NCBI RefSeq assembly: GCF_036038375.1
Contig: NZ_CP107935.1
Span: 3,596,001 to 3,660,000, forward strand
Direction of reading: 5' to 3'
From: Streptomyces sp. NBC_00414
Lineage (GTDB): Bacteria > Actinomycetota > Actinomycetes > Streptomycetales > Streptomycetaceae
Length of the DNA stretch: 64,000 bases
This document shows, one piece after another, positions 32,400-41,104 of this stretch. The notes under the pieces are model-generated. The model worked only from the letters and a program-made list of their open reading frames with translations, had not been told where the DNA came from and searched no databases. Each line of letters opens with the position of its first letter. The first letter of the stretch is position 1. The translations under genes and the position numbers were made by a program.

Positions 32400-33212
32400 G
32401 TGATCCACAACCGCCCCGCGGGCATCCGCGGTTCCCTCCGCGCAGCCCTCCCGCTGCCGTTCGCGCTGTCGATCCGGCTGCCTCCCGCCCTGCCTCTCAC
32501 GCTGCCGCTCGCGCTGTCTCTCGCCGGGCTGCTGCTGGCGGGGTGCGGCGACCCGGGCGACCTGCGCGGCGCGGGTGCGACGTCCACCGCCGTGGGCCCG
32601 ACCCGGCTGTGGCCGGAGGTCCCGCCCGCCGCCTCGCCCGCCGTCGACTACGGCGAGGCGGACACCGAGACGGTCAAGGGCGTCACGACCCCGGGCGACG
32701 ACATCCGCGAGGCCGACCCGGTCGCCGTCTTCCGCGCGGAGATCGCCGCCCACCCCGGCCTCTACACCGGCAAGGGGCGTTACGCGGAGACGGCCCGGCA
32801 GGTCGCGGAGTGCGGCGGGAAGAGTGCGCGCGGCCGGACGTGCCCGGTCCTGCGGGCGTACTACCGCGATCTCACCGGTGACGGCCGGGACGACATGGTG
32901 CTCGGGGTGCGGATGCCCGGCGACCAGCTGGGCGTGCGCACGTACACCGTCATCGGCCACCGGCTGACGGAGGTCATGGCGACGACGGACAGCACGCTCG
33001 GCGTCGAGATCGCGGGCCGGGACGTGATCATCCGCTCACCGTCGAAGCTGCCGGGCTACGAGTACCGGACGGTCTGGTCGTGGGACCGCCGTCAGAAGGC
33101 GATGCTCGCGGCCAAGGACGAGATCCTCCGGGTGGGGGCGACGGACCCGTCCCCCGGACGCACGCCCGCCCCGTCCGCGGGCGCCTCCGGCGAGGACGGC
33201 GACGCCCGGTGA
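32400..33212 (+). CDS. Secreted lipoprotein
   Basis: 270 aa from GTG 32400 with AGGAG upstream. A long hydrophobic signal ends in a lipobox LAGLLLAGCGD, so the mature N-terminus is a lipid-modified Cys. The mature protein has AHPGLYTGKGRYAETARQVA, two Cys in ECGGKSARGRTCPVLRAYY, and DLTGDGRDDMVLGVRM, an EF-hand-like 'DxTxDGxDD' element known from VCBS/FG-GAP-type repeats. Its end overlaps the kinase start by 4 bases (GTGA), so it likely serves as an extracytoplasmic sensor partner of that kinase. Confidence 0.82.
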   Translation: MIHNRPAGIRGSLRAALPLPFALSIRLPPALPLTLPLALSLAGLLLAGCGDPGDLRGAGATSTAVGPTRLWPEVPPAASPAVDYGEADTETVKGVTTPGDDIREADPVAVFRAEIAAHPGLYTGKGRYAETARQVAECGGKSARGRTCPVLRAYYRDLTGDGRDDMVLGVRMPGDQLGVRTYTVIGHRLTEVMATTDSTLGVEIAGRDVIIRSPSKLPGYEYRTVWSWDRRQKAMLAAKDEILRVGATDPSPGRTPAPSAGASGEDGDAR

Positions 33213-34516
33213 GGCGGTGGCACCCGGTGAAGGGGGGGCGCCCGCTGAGGGGGTGGCGGCATCGGGCCGCCAGTCTCACCTGGAAGGCGGCCGTCTTCAT
33301 CACGGTGATGTGCTGCGGGCTCGCCGCGCTCCTCGGCATCCTCGTGCACGTCTCGGTGACCGACCAGACCGTCGGCGAGGCCCGCGAGCACGCACTCGAC
33401 CGGCTGGCGGAGGCGACGGAGGCGTTCGAGGCGGGCGACCGGCTGCCGCCCGGTGCGGGCGTGGACCTCGCGGGGCTGCCCGCCGGGCTGCGCGCGCTCG
33501 CCGAGGCCGGGAAACGCGGCACGACGGTCGGCGCCGGCGGCCCGCGGCCCACCATGTGGGCGGCCGGCCCCGCGAGCGGCGGCCGGGCACTCGCCGTACA
33601 GGTCGACTACGCGGGCGCCCGCACGATCGACGGCCTCGACCGGGCGATCCTCGGCTCCTCGGCGCTGGCGATCGGTGTGACGCTGCTCGTCGGCGCCTTC
33701 GCGGTGACCCGCGTGACGCGACGGCTGCACGCGACGGCCCAGGTCGCACGGCGGATCAGCGCGGGCGACCTGGACGCGCGGGTGCGGGATCCGCGGGCCG
33801 AGGACCGGACGAGCCCTCAGGACGAGGTGGCCGCCGTGGCGGGCGCGCTGGACACGATGGCGTCCTCGTTGCAGAGCAAGCTGCTGAGCGAGCAGCGCTT
33901 CACCGCGGACGTGGCGCACGAGCTGCGGACCCCGCTGACCGGGCTGCACGCGGCGGCCGAGCTGTTGCCGCCCGGCCGCCCCACCGAGCTGGTCCGGGAC
34001 CGGGTCGCGGCTCTGCGCACGCTCACCGAGGACCTGCTGGAGATCTCCCGGCTCGACGCGCGCCGCGAGCGGGCCGAGGTCGACGCGGTGCGGCTCGGGG
34101 CCGTGGCCGAGCGGGTGGTCCGGGCCTCCGGGGCGGGCGCCGCCGCGGGTTCGGGCACAGGCACGGGCGCGGGCACCGAGGTCAGGGTGCTGCGGGATGC
34201 CGTCGTGGAGACCGATCGGCGGCGGCTGGAGCGGGTGCTGGGGAATCTCGTGGCCAACGCGCACAAGCATGGGCGGGGGCCGGTGACGTTGACGGTCGAC
34301 GGGGGCGTCATCACTGTGCGGGACCACGGTGACGGGTATCCGGAGTATCTGCTGGGGCACGGGCCTCAGCGGTTCCGTACGGAGGGGGGTGCCAAGGGGC
34401 ACGGGTTGGGGCTGACCATTGCGCTCGGGCAGGCGGAGGTGTTGGGGGCGGGGCTCGTGTTCGCGAATGCGGTGGGTGGGGGTGCGGTTGCCGTGTTGAC
34501 GCTGGCCGGGGCGTAG
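33209..34516 (+). CDS. Sensor histidine kinase (no adjacent response regulator)
   Basis: 435 aa from GTG 33209. Two membrane helices (AVFITVMCCGLAALLGIL and ALAIGVTLLVGAFAV) flank an extracellular domain of about 115 residues. HAMP follows (VARRISAGDLDARVRD), then the His-box FTADVAHELRTPLTGLHAA, N box NLVANAHKHGR, the G1-like VRDHGDGYPEYL and GGAKGHGLGLTIALG. The ATPase is complete. The partner gene is the lipoprotein in front of it; no response regulator is in the region 30.8-38 kb, so the output is encoded elsewhere. Confidence 0.92.
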   Translation: MRRWHPVKGGRPLRGWRHRAASLTWKAAVFITVMCCGLAALLGILVHVSVTDQTVGEAREHALDRLAEATEAFEAGDRLPPGAGVDLAGLPAGLRALAEAGKRGTTVGAGGPRPTMWAAGPASGGRALAVQVDYAGARTIDGLDRAILGSSALAIGVTLLVGAFAVTRVTRRLHATAQVARRISAGDLDARVRDPRAEDRTSPQDEVAAVAGALDTMASSLQSKLLSEQRFTADVAHELRTPLTGLHAAAELLPPGRPTELVRDRVAALRTLTEDLLEISRLDARRERAEVDAVRLGAVAERVVRASGAGAAAGSGTGTGAGTEVRVLRDAVVETDRRRLERVLGNLVANAHKHGRGPVTLTVDGGVITVRDHGDGYPEYLLGHGPQRFRTEGGAKGHGLGLTIALGQAEVLGAGLVFANAVGGGAVAVLTLAGA

Positions 34517-34556
34517 GCCCGCTCGGTCGTCGGCTGCGGGTCCGTCGTGGCTGGTC

Positions 34557-34752
34557 GCGCCATTCCTCGCGCCCCTTCACAGCAACAGATTGCGCCGTTC
34601 CCCGCGCCCCTTAAAGGCAACAGATTGCGCCGTTCCCCGCGCCCCTTAAAGGCAACAGATTGCGCCGTTCCCCGCGCCCCTCAACAGCAACAGACTGCGC
34701 CGTTCCCCGCGCCCCTCAAAGACCACAGACTGCGCCGTTCCCCGCGCCCCTT
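34557..34752. repeat. 35-bp tandem repeat array, six copies
   Basis: Copies of the core GCGCCGTTCCCCGCGCCCCT begin at 34557, 34592, 34627, 34662, 34697 and 34732, exactly 35 bases apart. Each is followed by a 15-base linker with AACAGA(T/C)T. The first copy is diverged (CCATTCCTCGCG). It occupies most of the 366 bases between the kinase and the SH3-like gene, both on the plus strand. The remainder, 34753-34882, carries only the promoter and leader of the next gene. Confidence 0.93.
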
Positions 34753-34882
34753 GGACGCAACAGGCGCGTCGTTCTCGCGTGCCTTGACGGCTCCGATGGC
34801 TCAGTGTGGCGGGCGCCCGGCGGAGTGCGCTCCTAATGTGGCGATTAGTCAGCTCTGATCCCCATTTCCGGAGGAGCCCGCC

Positions 34883-35242
34883 ATGTCTCTGCGTACCGTT
34901 CTCACCCGTCTCGGCATAGCCGTCGCCGGCGGCGCTCTCGTCGTCGGTGCCGCGAGTCCCGCCCTCGCCGGCGACGACTGGGGCGACCACGACGGCAGTC
35001 ACCCCAGGTACTACAAGGGCCGCATCAGCGCGCCCGGCGGCCTGCGCCTGCGCGACAAGCCGACCCGCGGCAGTGCCGTCATCGGCTTCGCGCACCACGG
35101 CGAGGTCGTCTCCATCTTCTGCAAGACCCCCGGCGAGAGCGTCCAGGGCAACCCCCTCTGGTACCTCCTCGCGGACGGCACCTGGGCCTGGGGAGCCGCC
35201 CGCTACATCGACAACATCGGTGCGTCGCCCCGTTGGTGCTGA
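34883..35242 (+). CDS. Small secreted SH3-like protein
   Basis: 119 aa, ATG 34883 with GGAGGAG upstream. A signal peptide (RLGIAVAGGALVVGAASPAL, cut at about ALA-G) precedes a short bacterial SH3 domain: RISAPGGLRLRDKPTRGSAV, IGFAHHGEVVSIFC and WYLLADGTWAWGAARYI, ending in a Cys that could pair with the one in VSIFCKT. Proteins of this type bind cell-wall peptides. It is one of the small secreted proteins frequent in Streptomyces; its partner is unknown. Confidence 0.87.
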   Translation: MSLRTVLTRLGIAVAGGALVVGAASPALAGDDWGDHDGSHPRYYKGRISAPGGLRLRDKPTRGSAVIGFAHHGEVVSIFCKTPGESVQGNPLWYLLADGTWAWGAARYIDNIGASPRWC

Positions 35243-35309
35243 GCACCGGAACAGCCCGATTGTCGCGACATAACGGGACATCGGGCGACGGGCTTGCTAA
35301 CTTCCGGAC

Positions 35310-36719
35310 ATGCTCTCGCCCGGAACGACAGCGCAGGCGGACCCGCCGGCTCCGGTTGTCCGCCTCCCCCGGCGCCGTGGCATCGAGTTCACCCTCCTCG
35401 TCGTAGCGGTCCTGCTCTCCGTGTACGGCTACTGCGACGTCGGCCTCGCCCGGACCGGATCCGTCCCGCCCGGCGCCGCCGGATACGGCGCCGGGCTGGG
35501 CGTGCTCGCGCTCCTCGCACATCTCGCGGTGCGCCTGCGCGCCCCCTGCGCCGATCCGCTGCTGCTGCCGATCGCCGTCCTGCTCAACGGCCTGGGCCTG
35601 GTCCTGATCTACCGGCTCGACCTGGAGACCCCGGGCGACCGGGCGGCGCCCACCCAGCTCGTCTGGTCGACGCTGGGCGTGGGCCTGTTCATCGCGGTGG
35701 TGGTGATCCTGCGCGACCACCGGGTGCTCCAGCGCTACACGTACGTGTCCGTCGTCACCGCGCTGGTCCTCCTCGCCCTGCCGATCTTCTTCCCCGCGGT
35801 GAACGGCGCCCGGATCTGGATCAGGGTCGCCGGATTCTCCATCCAGCCGGGCGAGTTCGCGAAGGTCATGCTCGCGCTGTTCTTCGCCGGCTATCTCGCC
35901 GCCAACCGCAACGCCCTCGCCTACACCGGCCGGCGCGTCTGGCTGCTCCAACTGCCCACCGGGCGTGTGCTCGGCCCGATCCTCACGGTCTGGCTGCTGA
36001 GCGTGGGCGTCCTGGTGCTCGAACGGGACCTCGGCACCTCGCTGCTCTTCTTCGGCCTCTTCGTGATCCTGCTGTACGTCGCCACGGGCCGCACCGGCTG
36101 GATCGCGGTGGGGCTGCTCCTCGCGGCGTGCGGGGCCTTCGCCGTCGGCTGGCTGGAACCGCATGTGCACAGCCGGGTCGAGGACTGGCTGCACCCCTTC
36201 GCGTCGATCGAGGCGGGCCGGGGCCCGAACCAACTCGCCCAGTCCCTCTTCGCGTTCGCCGCCGGCGGGTTCCTCGGCACGGGGCTCGGCTCCGGCCACT
36301 CGATCCTCATCGGCTTCGCCGTGAAGTCGGACTTCATCCTGGCCACCGCGGGCGAGGAACTGGGCCTGGCCGGCCTCTCCGCGATCTTCATCCTGTACGG
36401 GCTGCTGGTCGAGCGCGGCATCCGGGCGGGCCTCTCCCTGCGTGACCCCTTCGGCCGGCTGCTCGCGGTCGGGCTCGCCTCGATCGTGGCGCTCCAGGTC
36501 TTCGTGATCGCGGGCGGGGTGACCGGGCTGATCCCGCTGACCGGGATGGCGATGCCGTTCCTCGCGCAGGGCGGTTCGTCGGTCGTCACCAACTGGATCA
36601 TCGTGGCCCTGCTGATCCGCCTCAGCGACTCGGCGCGCGGCCGGTCCGAGGAGGAGCAGCAGCACGAAGAGCAGCACCAGGAGCACCGGGAACAGCACGA
36701 CGGAGAGGTCGCGCCATGA
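35310..36719 (+). CDS. FtsW/RodA/SpoVE-family glycosyltransferase
   Basis: 469 aa, about 10-12 membrane helices. SEDS signatures: FPAVNGARIWIRVAGFSIQP, GEFAKVMLALFFAGYL, ERDLGTSLLFFGLFVILLY, FILATAGEELGLAGL and PLTGMAMPFLAQGGSSVVTNW. These enzymes polymerise lipid II into glycan together with a class B PBP. The next gene encodes such a PBP and overlaps this stop by 4 bases (ATGA). The ATG at 35310 has no clear ribosome site. It is one of several such pairs expected in Streptomyces, for division, elongation or sporulation. Confidence 0.95.
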   Translation: MLSPGTTAQADPPAPVVRLPRRRGIEFTLLVVAVLLSVYGYCDVGLARTGSVPPGAAGYGAGLGVLALLAHLAVRLRAPCADPLLLPIAVLLNGLGLVLIYRLDLETPGDRAAPTQLVWSTLGVGLFIAVVVILRDHRVLQRYTYVSVVTALVLLALPIFFPAVNGARIWIRVAGFSIQPGEFAKVMLALFFAGYLAANRNALAYTGRRVWLLQLPTGRVLGPILTVWLLSVGVLVLERDLGTSLLFFGLFVILLYVATGRTGWIAVGLLLAACGAFAVGWLEPHVHSRVEDWLHPFASIEAGRGPNQLAQSLFAFAAGGFLGTGLGSGHSILIGFAVKSDFILATAGEELGLAGLSAIFILYGLLVERGIRAGLSLRDPFGRLLAVGLASIVALQVFVIAGGVTGLIPLTGMAMPFLAQGGSSVVTNWIIVALLIRLSDSARGRSEEEQQHEEQHQEHREQHDGEVAP

Positions 36720-38194
36720 CGGGCAACGTCCGCCCCATGACCAGGTACATCCGGCACGCCGCCGCCTTCTGCGCGCTGCTCCTGCTCGCCCTCCTGGCCA
36801 ACGCCACCCGTGTCCAGGTCGTCCAGGCCCCCACGTACGACGAGAATCCCGCCAACCGCCGCAACACGATCGCCCGCTACGGCCAGCCGCGCGGTGACAT
36901 CCTCGTCGGCGACAGGGCGGTCACCGGCTCCAGGGACTCCGGTGAGCAGTTCCGCTACGAACGCACCTACAAGAACGGTCCGCTGTACGCCCCCGTCACC
37001 GGCTTCGCCTCGCAGGTGTACGGGACGGCCCTGCTGGAGGACGCCGCGGACGGCGTACTGGCCGGCACCGACCGGTCGCTGTCGCTGCTCCCGCTGTGGA
37101 ACGACCTCGCGCGGGCCCGTAACCCCGGTGGTCGCGTGGTCACGACCCTCGACGCGGCGGCGCAGCAGGCGGCGTACTCCGGGCTCGGTTCCCGGCGGGG
37201 CGCGGTGGCGGCGCTCGAACCGTCCACCGGGCGGATCCTGGCCCTGGTCTCCACCCCCTCCTACGACCCCGGGGAGCTCTCCGGCACGGACTCGGCCGTG
37301 GCCCGGGCGTGGGCGCGGCTGAACGGCGCGGCGGACAAGCCGATGCTCAACCGTGCCGTCCGGCAGACGTATCCGCCGGGCTCGACCTTCAAGGTGGTCA
37401 CCGCCGCGGCGGCCCTCGACTCGGGCGTGGTGCGCGATGTGGACGCGCCCACCGAGTCCCCGGACCCGTACCGGCTGCCGGGCAGTTCGGCGCGGCTGAC
37501 GAACGAGGTCGAGGGGTGCGCGGACGCGTCGCTGCGCTACGCCTTCCAGTGGTCGTGCAACACGGTCTTCGCCGGGCTGGGCGTGGAGGTGGGACCGGAG
37601 GCGATGAGGACGACGGCGGCCGGCTTCGGCTTCAACGACCGGAAGCTGGGGATCCCCTTCCGGGTCTCCCCCAGCACCTTCGACACCCGGGTGGACGACG
37701 CGCAGCTCGCGCTGTCCTCCATCGGCCAGTACAACACCCGCGCCACTCCCCTGCAGATGGCGATGGTCGCCGCGGCCGTCGCCAACCACGGCTCGGTGCG
37801 CACCCCGTACCTGGTGGACCGGACCACCACCGCCGACGGCGACACGGTGTCCGCCACCGTGCGGCACACCCTGCGCCAAGCCATGAACCCCGTCACGGCG
37901 GTTCGGCTGCGGGAGATGATGACGGACGTCGTGGAGAAGGGCACCGGCATGAACGCCGTCGTCTCCGGCGCCACGGTCGGCGGCAAGTCGGGCACGGCCC
38001 AGCACGGCGTCCACAACTCCGGTACGCCGTATGCCTGGTTCATCTCCTGGGCGCAGGCCGACGACTCCATGGAACCGGCGGTGGCCGTCGCGGTCGTCGT
38101 CGAGGACGCGGCGGCCGACCGGGGCGACATCAGCGGCGGCGGGGACGCGGCACCGATCGCCCGAGCGGTGATGGAGGCGGTGCTCGACCGGTGA
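36716..38194 (+). CDS. Class B penicillin-binding protein (transpeptidase)
   Basis: 492 aa. An N-terminal membrane helix (AAAFCALLLLALLANATRV) is followed by a short dimerisation domain and the transpeptidase domain with all three active-site motifs: PPGSTFKVVTAA (SxxK), QWSCNTVFA (SxN) and GGKSGTAQHG (KSG). The catalytic Ser is in STFK at about residue 224. At under 500 residues it lacks a PASTA tail. Co-translated with the FtsW-type polymerase it forms a peptidoglycan synthase pair at the membrane. Confidence 0.95.
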   Translation: MTGNVRPMTRYIRHAAAFCALLLLALLANATRVQVVQAPTYDENPANRRNTIARYGQPRGDILVGDRAVTGSRDSGEQFRYERTYKNGPLYAPVTGFASQVYGTALLEDAADGVLAGTDRSLSLLPLWNDLARARNPGGRVVTTLDAAAQQAAYSGLGSRRGAVAALEPSTGRILALVSTPSYDPGELSGTDSAVARAWARLNGAADKPMLNRAVRQTYPPGSTFKVVTAAAALDSGVVRDVDAPTESPDPYRLPGSSARLTNEVEGCADASLRYAFQWSCNTVFAGLGVEVGPEAMRTTAAGFGFNDRKLGIPFRVSPSTFDTRVDDAQLALSSIGQYNTRATPLQMAMVAAAVANHGSVRTPYLVDRTTTADGDTVSATVRHTLRQAMNPVTAVRLREMMTDVVEKGTGMNAVVSGATVGGKSGTAQHGVHNSGTPYAWFISWAQADDSMEPAVAVAVVVEDAAADRGDISGGGDAAPIARAVMEAVLDR

Positions 38195-38238
38195 GACGGG
38201 GGTGGTGTCACGGCCGGCACCCGACCTAACGTTCGGTC

Positions 38239-38730
38239 ATGACTCGGCCCGCCGCGTACGAACTCGCCCAGGTGAACATCTCACGCCTCCAAGCCCCCCT
38301 GGACTCGCCGCAGTTGAAGGATTTCGTGGACGCCCTCGACCCGGTGAACGCGGTCGCCGACTCCGCCGACGGATTCGTCTGGCGACTGCAGAGCGACGAG
38401 GGCAACGCGACGGACGTGTCGGTCTTCGGCGACGACTGGCTGATCATCAACATGTCGGTGTGGCGGGACACGAACGCCCTCACCGCCTTCATGTACCAGG
38501 GTCGGCACCGTGAGCTTCTCACCCGGCGGAACGAATGGTTCGAGCGGATCCAGGAGGCGATGACGGCCCTGTGGTGGGTGCCGGCCGGGCACCGGCCGAC
38601 GGTGGCCGAGGCGGAGGAGCGCCTGCTGCATCTGCGGACGCACGGGGCCACGGCGTACGCGTTCACACTGCGGACGTCGTTCCCGCCCGGGGAGGCCCGG
38701 CCCCTTCTGGAGGCCCAGGAGGCGTCTTGA
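38239..38730 (+). CDS. DUF3291-family protein
   Basis: 163 aa. Sequence pattern of DUF3291: YELAQVNISRLQAPLDSPQL near the N-terminus, FVWRLQSDEGNATDVSVFGD, then WLIINMSVWRDTNALTAFMY and WWVPAGHRPTVAEAEERLLH. The family is a small alpha+beta fold with ABM-monooxygenase resemblance, activity unknown. The ATG at 38239 has no strong ribosome site. Its end runs into a short tandem repeat before the convergent di-iron gene. Confidence 0.85.
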   Translation: MTRPAAYELAQVNISRLQAPLDSPQLKDFVDALDPVNAVADSADGFVWRLQSDEGNATDVSVFGDDWLIINMSVWRDTNALTAFMYQGRHRELLTRRNEWFERIQEAMTALWWVPAGHRPTVAEAEERLLHLRTHGATAYAFTLRTSFPPGEARPLLEAQEAS

Positions 38731-38802
38731 CCTCCAGGACGCTTCCTGACCTCCGGGGGACTTCCTGACCTCCAGAGGGCTTCTGACCTCTAGGGGGCTT
38801 CC
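38725..38802. repeat. Short tandem repeat between convergent genes
   Basis: Four imperfect units of 16-19 bases, CTT(CC)TGACCTCC(A/G)GG plus a variable tail, run from the last codons of the DUF3291 gene to the last codons of the di-iron gene. They code for part of both C-termini, so the repeat may have extended one or both proteins. Confidence 0.75.
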
Positions 38803-39899
38803 GCTCCCGCCCTGATCGCGTCGCCGACCTCCGCGACCCGCGCCTGCTCCTCCGCCGCGAAGCGCTCCGCGTCGAGCCGCTCGGCCAGCTCCTCGTCCTG
38901 GGCCATGAGGAGGTCGAGGTTGGAGTTGCCCATGTCGAAGACGCCCATGTCGACGTAGGCCTGCTGGAGGCGCTTGCCCCACAGGCCGATGTCCTTGACG
39001 CAGGGCACGATGCGGGAGAACAGCAGCTGGCGGAAGAGGGCGAGGTACTCGGACCGCTCGCTGTACTCGTCGGCCTCGGCCTTCGGAATGCCGAAGTTCT
39101 CCAGGACCTCGACACCGCGCAGGCGGTCGCGCATCAGATAGCAGCCCTCGATGACGAACTCCTCGCGTTCGCGCAGTTCGGCGTCGGAGAGCTGCTTGTA
39201 GTAGTCGCGCAGCGCCATCCGGCCGAAGGCCACGTGCCGGGCCTCGTCCTGCATGACGTACGCGAGGATCTGCTTGGGCAGCGGCTTGTCCGTGGTGTCC
39301 CTGATCATGCCGAACGCGGCGAGTGCCAGCCCTTCGATGAGGACCTGCATACCGAGGTACGGCATGTCCCAGCGCGCGTCGGCCAGGGTGTCGCCGAGCA
39401 GCGACCGGAGGTTGTCGTTGACCGGGTAGAGCATCCCGATCTTCTCGTGGAGGAAGCGGGCGTAGATCTCCGCGTGCCGCGCCTCGTCCATCGTCTGGGT
39501 CGCCGAGTAGAGCTTGGCGTCCAGGTCGGGCACGGACTCGCAGATCCGGGCCGCGCAGACCATTGCGCCCTGCTCACCGTGGAGGAACTGGCTGAACTGC
39601 CACGAGGCGAAGTGCTTGCGGAGTTCGCCCTTGTCGCGGTCGTTCATCTTGTCCCAGTAGGGCGTCCCGTAGATCGAGATCGCCTCGTCGGGGGTGCCGA
39701 GCGGGTCGCAGGGGTCCACCTCCAGATCCCACTGGATCCGCTTCTGACCGTCCCACTGCTTGTCCTTGCCCTTCTGATAGAGGGCCAGCAGACGTTCGCG
39801 TCCTTCGTCGTACTCCCAGCTGAACCGTGCCGCGCCGGTCGCGGGCACCTGCCAGAGGGGAGCTCCGGGGTCCTTGGCGTACAGGTCGTAGGTCGGCAT
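38790..39899 (-). CDS. Ferritin-like di-iron protein (R2-like oxidase/oxygenase)
   Basis: 369 aa from ATG 39899 (MPTYDLYAKDPG). The four-helix bundle carries the paired di-iron motifs: GEQGAMVCA (Glu), MDEARHAEIYA (ExxH), EGLALAAFG (Glu) and MQDEARHVAFGRMAL (ExxH). All six ligand positions are identifiable. Similar actinomycete proteins are annotated as ferritin-like or R2-like oxidases, and some act in natural-product modification. It is divergent from another di-iron gene (AurF type), a shared promoter region of about 150 bases. Confidence 0.87.
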   Translation of the reverse strand: MPTYDLYAKDPGAPLWQVPATGAARFSWEYDEGRERLLALYQKGKDKQWDGQKRIQWDLEVDPCDPLGTPDEAISIYGTPYWDKMNDRDKGELRKHFASWQFSQFLHGEQGAMVCAARICESVPDLDAKLYSATQTMDEARHAEIYARFLHEKIGMLYPVNDNLRSLLGDTLADARWDMPYLGMQVLIEGLALAAFGMIRDTTDKPLPKQILAYVMQDEARHVAFGRMALRDYYKQLSDAELREREEFVIEGCYLMRDRLRGVEVLENFGIPKAEADEYSERSEYLALFRQLLFSRIVPCVKDIGLWGKRLQQAYVDMGVFDMGNSNLDLLMAQDEELAERLDAERFAAEEQARVAEVGDAIRAGAEAP

Positions 39900-40048
39900 G
39901 TGTCGCAGGCTCACACGTGGTAGACGGCGGGTCAACAAGTTGCGCGGAAGGGATTGACGAGCTTGCTGACAAGCAGTCTCATAAGACGTGACCGGCGGTA
40001 ACCCCGATGACTTTCGGTACGACGACGTACGGCGAGGTGGGCACAGTC

Positions 40049-40984
40049 ATGACGACCGTGACGGAGGACAGCCTTGACGGCCTGCGCGACGCGCTCGGCC
40101 TGCTCAAGGACCGGGAACAGGTGGCCGAGCGGCTGCTCGACTCCTCCGCGAAGCACTCCTTCGACCCGGACAGGGAGCTGGACTGGGACGCGCCCTTCGA
40201 GGAGGGCAAGTGGTTCTGGCCGCCGGAGCTGGTCTCGCTCTACGACACCCCGATGTGGAAGCGGATGAGCGAGGAGCAGCGGATCCTGCTCTCCCGGCAC
40301 GAGGCCGCGGCGCTGGCCTCGCTGGGGATCTGGTTCGAGATCATCCTCATGCAGCTGCTGGTGCGGCACATCTACGACAAGGCGGCGACGAGCGCCCACG
40401 TGCGGTACGCGCTGACCGAGATCGAGGACGAGTGCCGTCACTCGAAGATGTTCGCGCGGCTGATCAGCCGGGGCGGGACCCCGCACTATCCGGTGAGCCG
40501 GGCACACCAGAACCTGGGCCGCCTCTTCAAGACGGTGTCCACGACGCCCGGTTCGTTCACGGCCACGCTGCTGGGCGAGGAGGTGCTCGACTGGATGCAG
40601 CGGCTGACGTTCCCGGACGAGCGGGTGCAGACGCTGGTGCGCGGAGTGACCCGGATCCACGTGGTGGAGGAGGCACGGCACGTCCGGTACGCGCGGGAGG
40701 AACTGCGCCGCCAGATGGTGACCGCGCCGCGCTGGTCGCAGGAGTTCACCCGGATCACCTCCGGTGAGTTCGCCCGCGTCTTCTCGGTCGCCTTCGTCAA
40801 TCCCGAGGTCTACACGAACATCGGCCTCGACCGGCGGGAGGCCCTGGCCCAGGTGAAGGCGAGCGGCCACCGCCGCGAGATCATGCAGACGGGTTCGAAA
40901 CGCCTGACGGACTTCCTGGACGACATAGGCGTCCTCCGAGGCGCAGGCCGCCGCCTGTGGAAATCCTCGGGCCTACTGGCCTGA
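40049..40984 (+). CDS. AurF-like di-iron N-oxygenase family protein
   Basis: 311 aa from ATG 40049, preceded by GAGGTGG; an upstream ATG at 40007 has no ribosome site. Helical bundle with LSRHEAAALASLGIWFEIIL (Glu), LTEIEDECRHSKMFARLI (Glu and ExxH), LGEEVLDWM and RIHVVEEARHVRYAREEL (ExxH), as in the p-aminobenzoate N-oxygenase AurF family. Such enzymes oxidise arylamines or related substrates with O2. The actual substrate is unknown. It is divergent from the ferritin-like gene and followed by a TetR gene on the same strand. Confidence 0.87.
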   Translation: MTTVTEDSLDGLRDALGLLKDREQVAERLLDSSAKHSFDPDRELDWDAPFEEGKWFWPPELVSLYDTPMWKRMSEEQRILLSRHEAAALASLGIWFEIILMQLLVRHIYDKAATSAHVRYALTEIEDECRHSKMFARLISRGGTPHYPVSRAHQNLGRLFKTVSTTPGSFTATLLGEEVLDWMQRLTFPDERVQTLVRGVTRIHVVEEARHVRYAREELRRQMVTAPRWSQEFTRITSGEFARVFSVAFVNPEVYTNIGLDRREALAQVKASGHRREIMQTGSKRLTDFLDDIGVLRGAGRRLWKSSGLLA

Positions 40985-40993
40985 GCGCCCCCC

Positions 40994-41014
40994 AGGGGCG
41001 CGGGGAACTGCGCG
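40994..41014. repeat. Single copy of the TTCCCCGCGCCCCT repeat (inverted)
   Basis: One copy of the dispersed repeat, AGGGGCGCGGGGAACTGCGC, begins 10 bases after the AurF-like stop. A Pro-rich-coding continuation CCCCCACCGGACCCGCACCC follows, which also flanks the copy at about 58,400. Confidence 0.8.
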
Positions 41015-41104
41015 ACAAGCCCCCACCGGACCCGCACCCGCCCACGGACCCCAGCCAACTCCCACCCCACTCCGCACCCCCGGGAACGGGCTACGCTGCG
41101 AGAC

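Noticed and set aside
34557..34752. The regular 35-bp array as a CRISPR
   Set aside because: The 15-base linkers are nearly identical and too short for spacers, and no cas genes are near.
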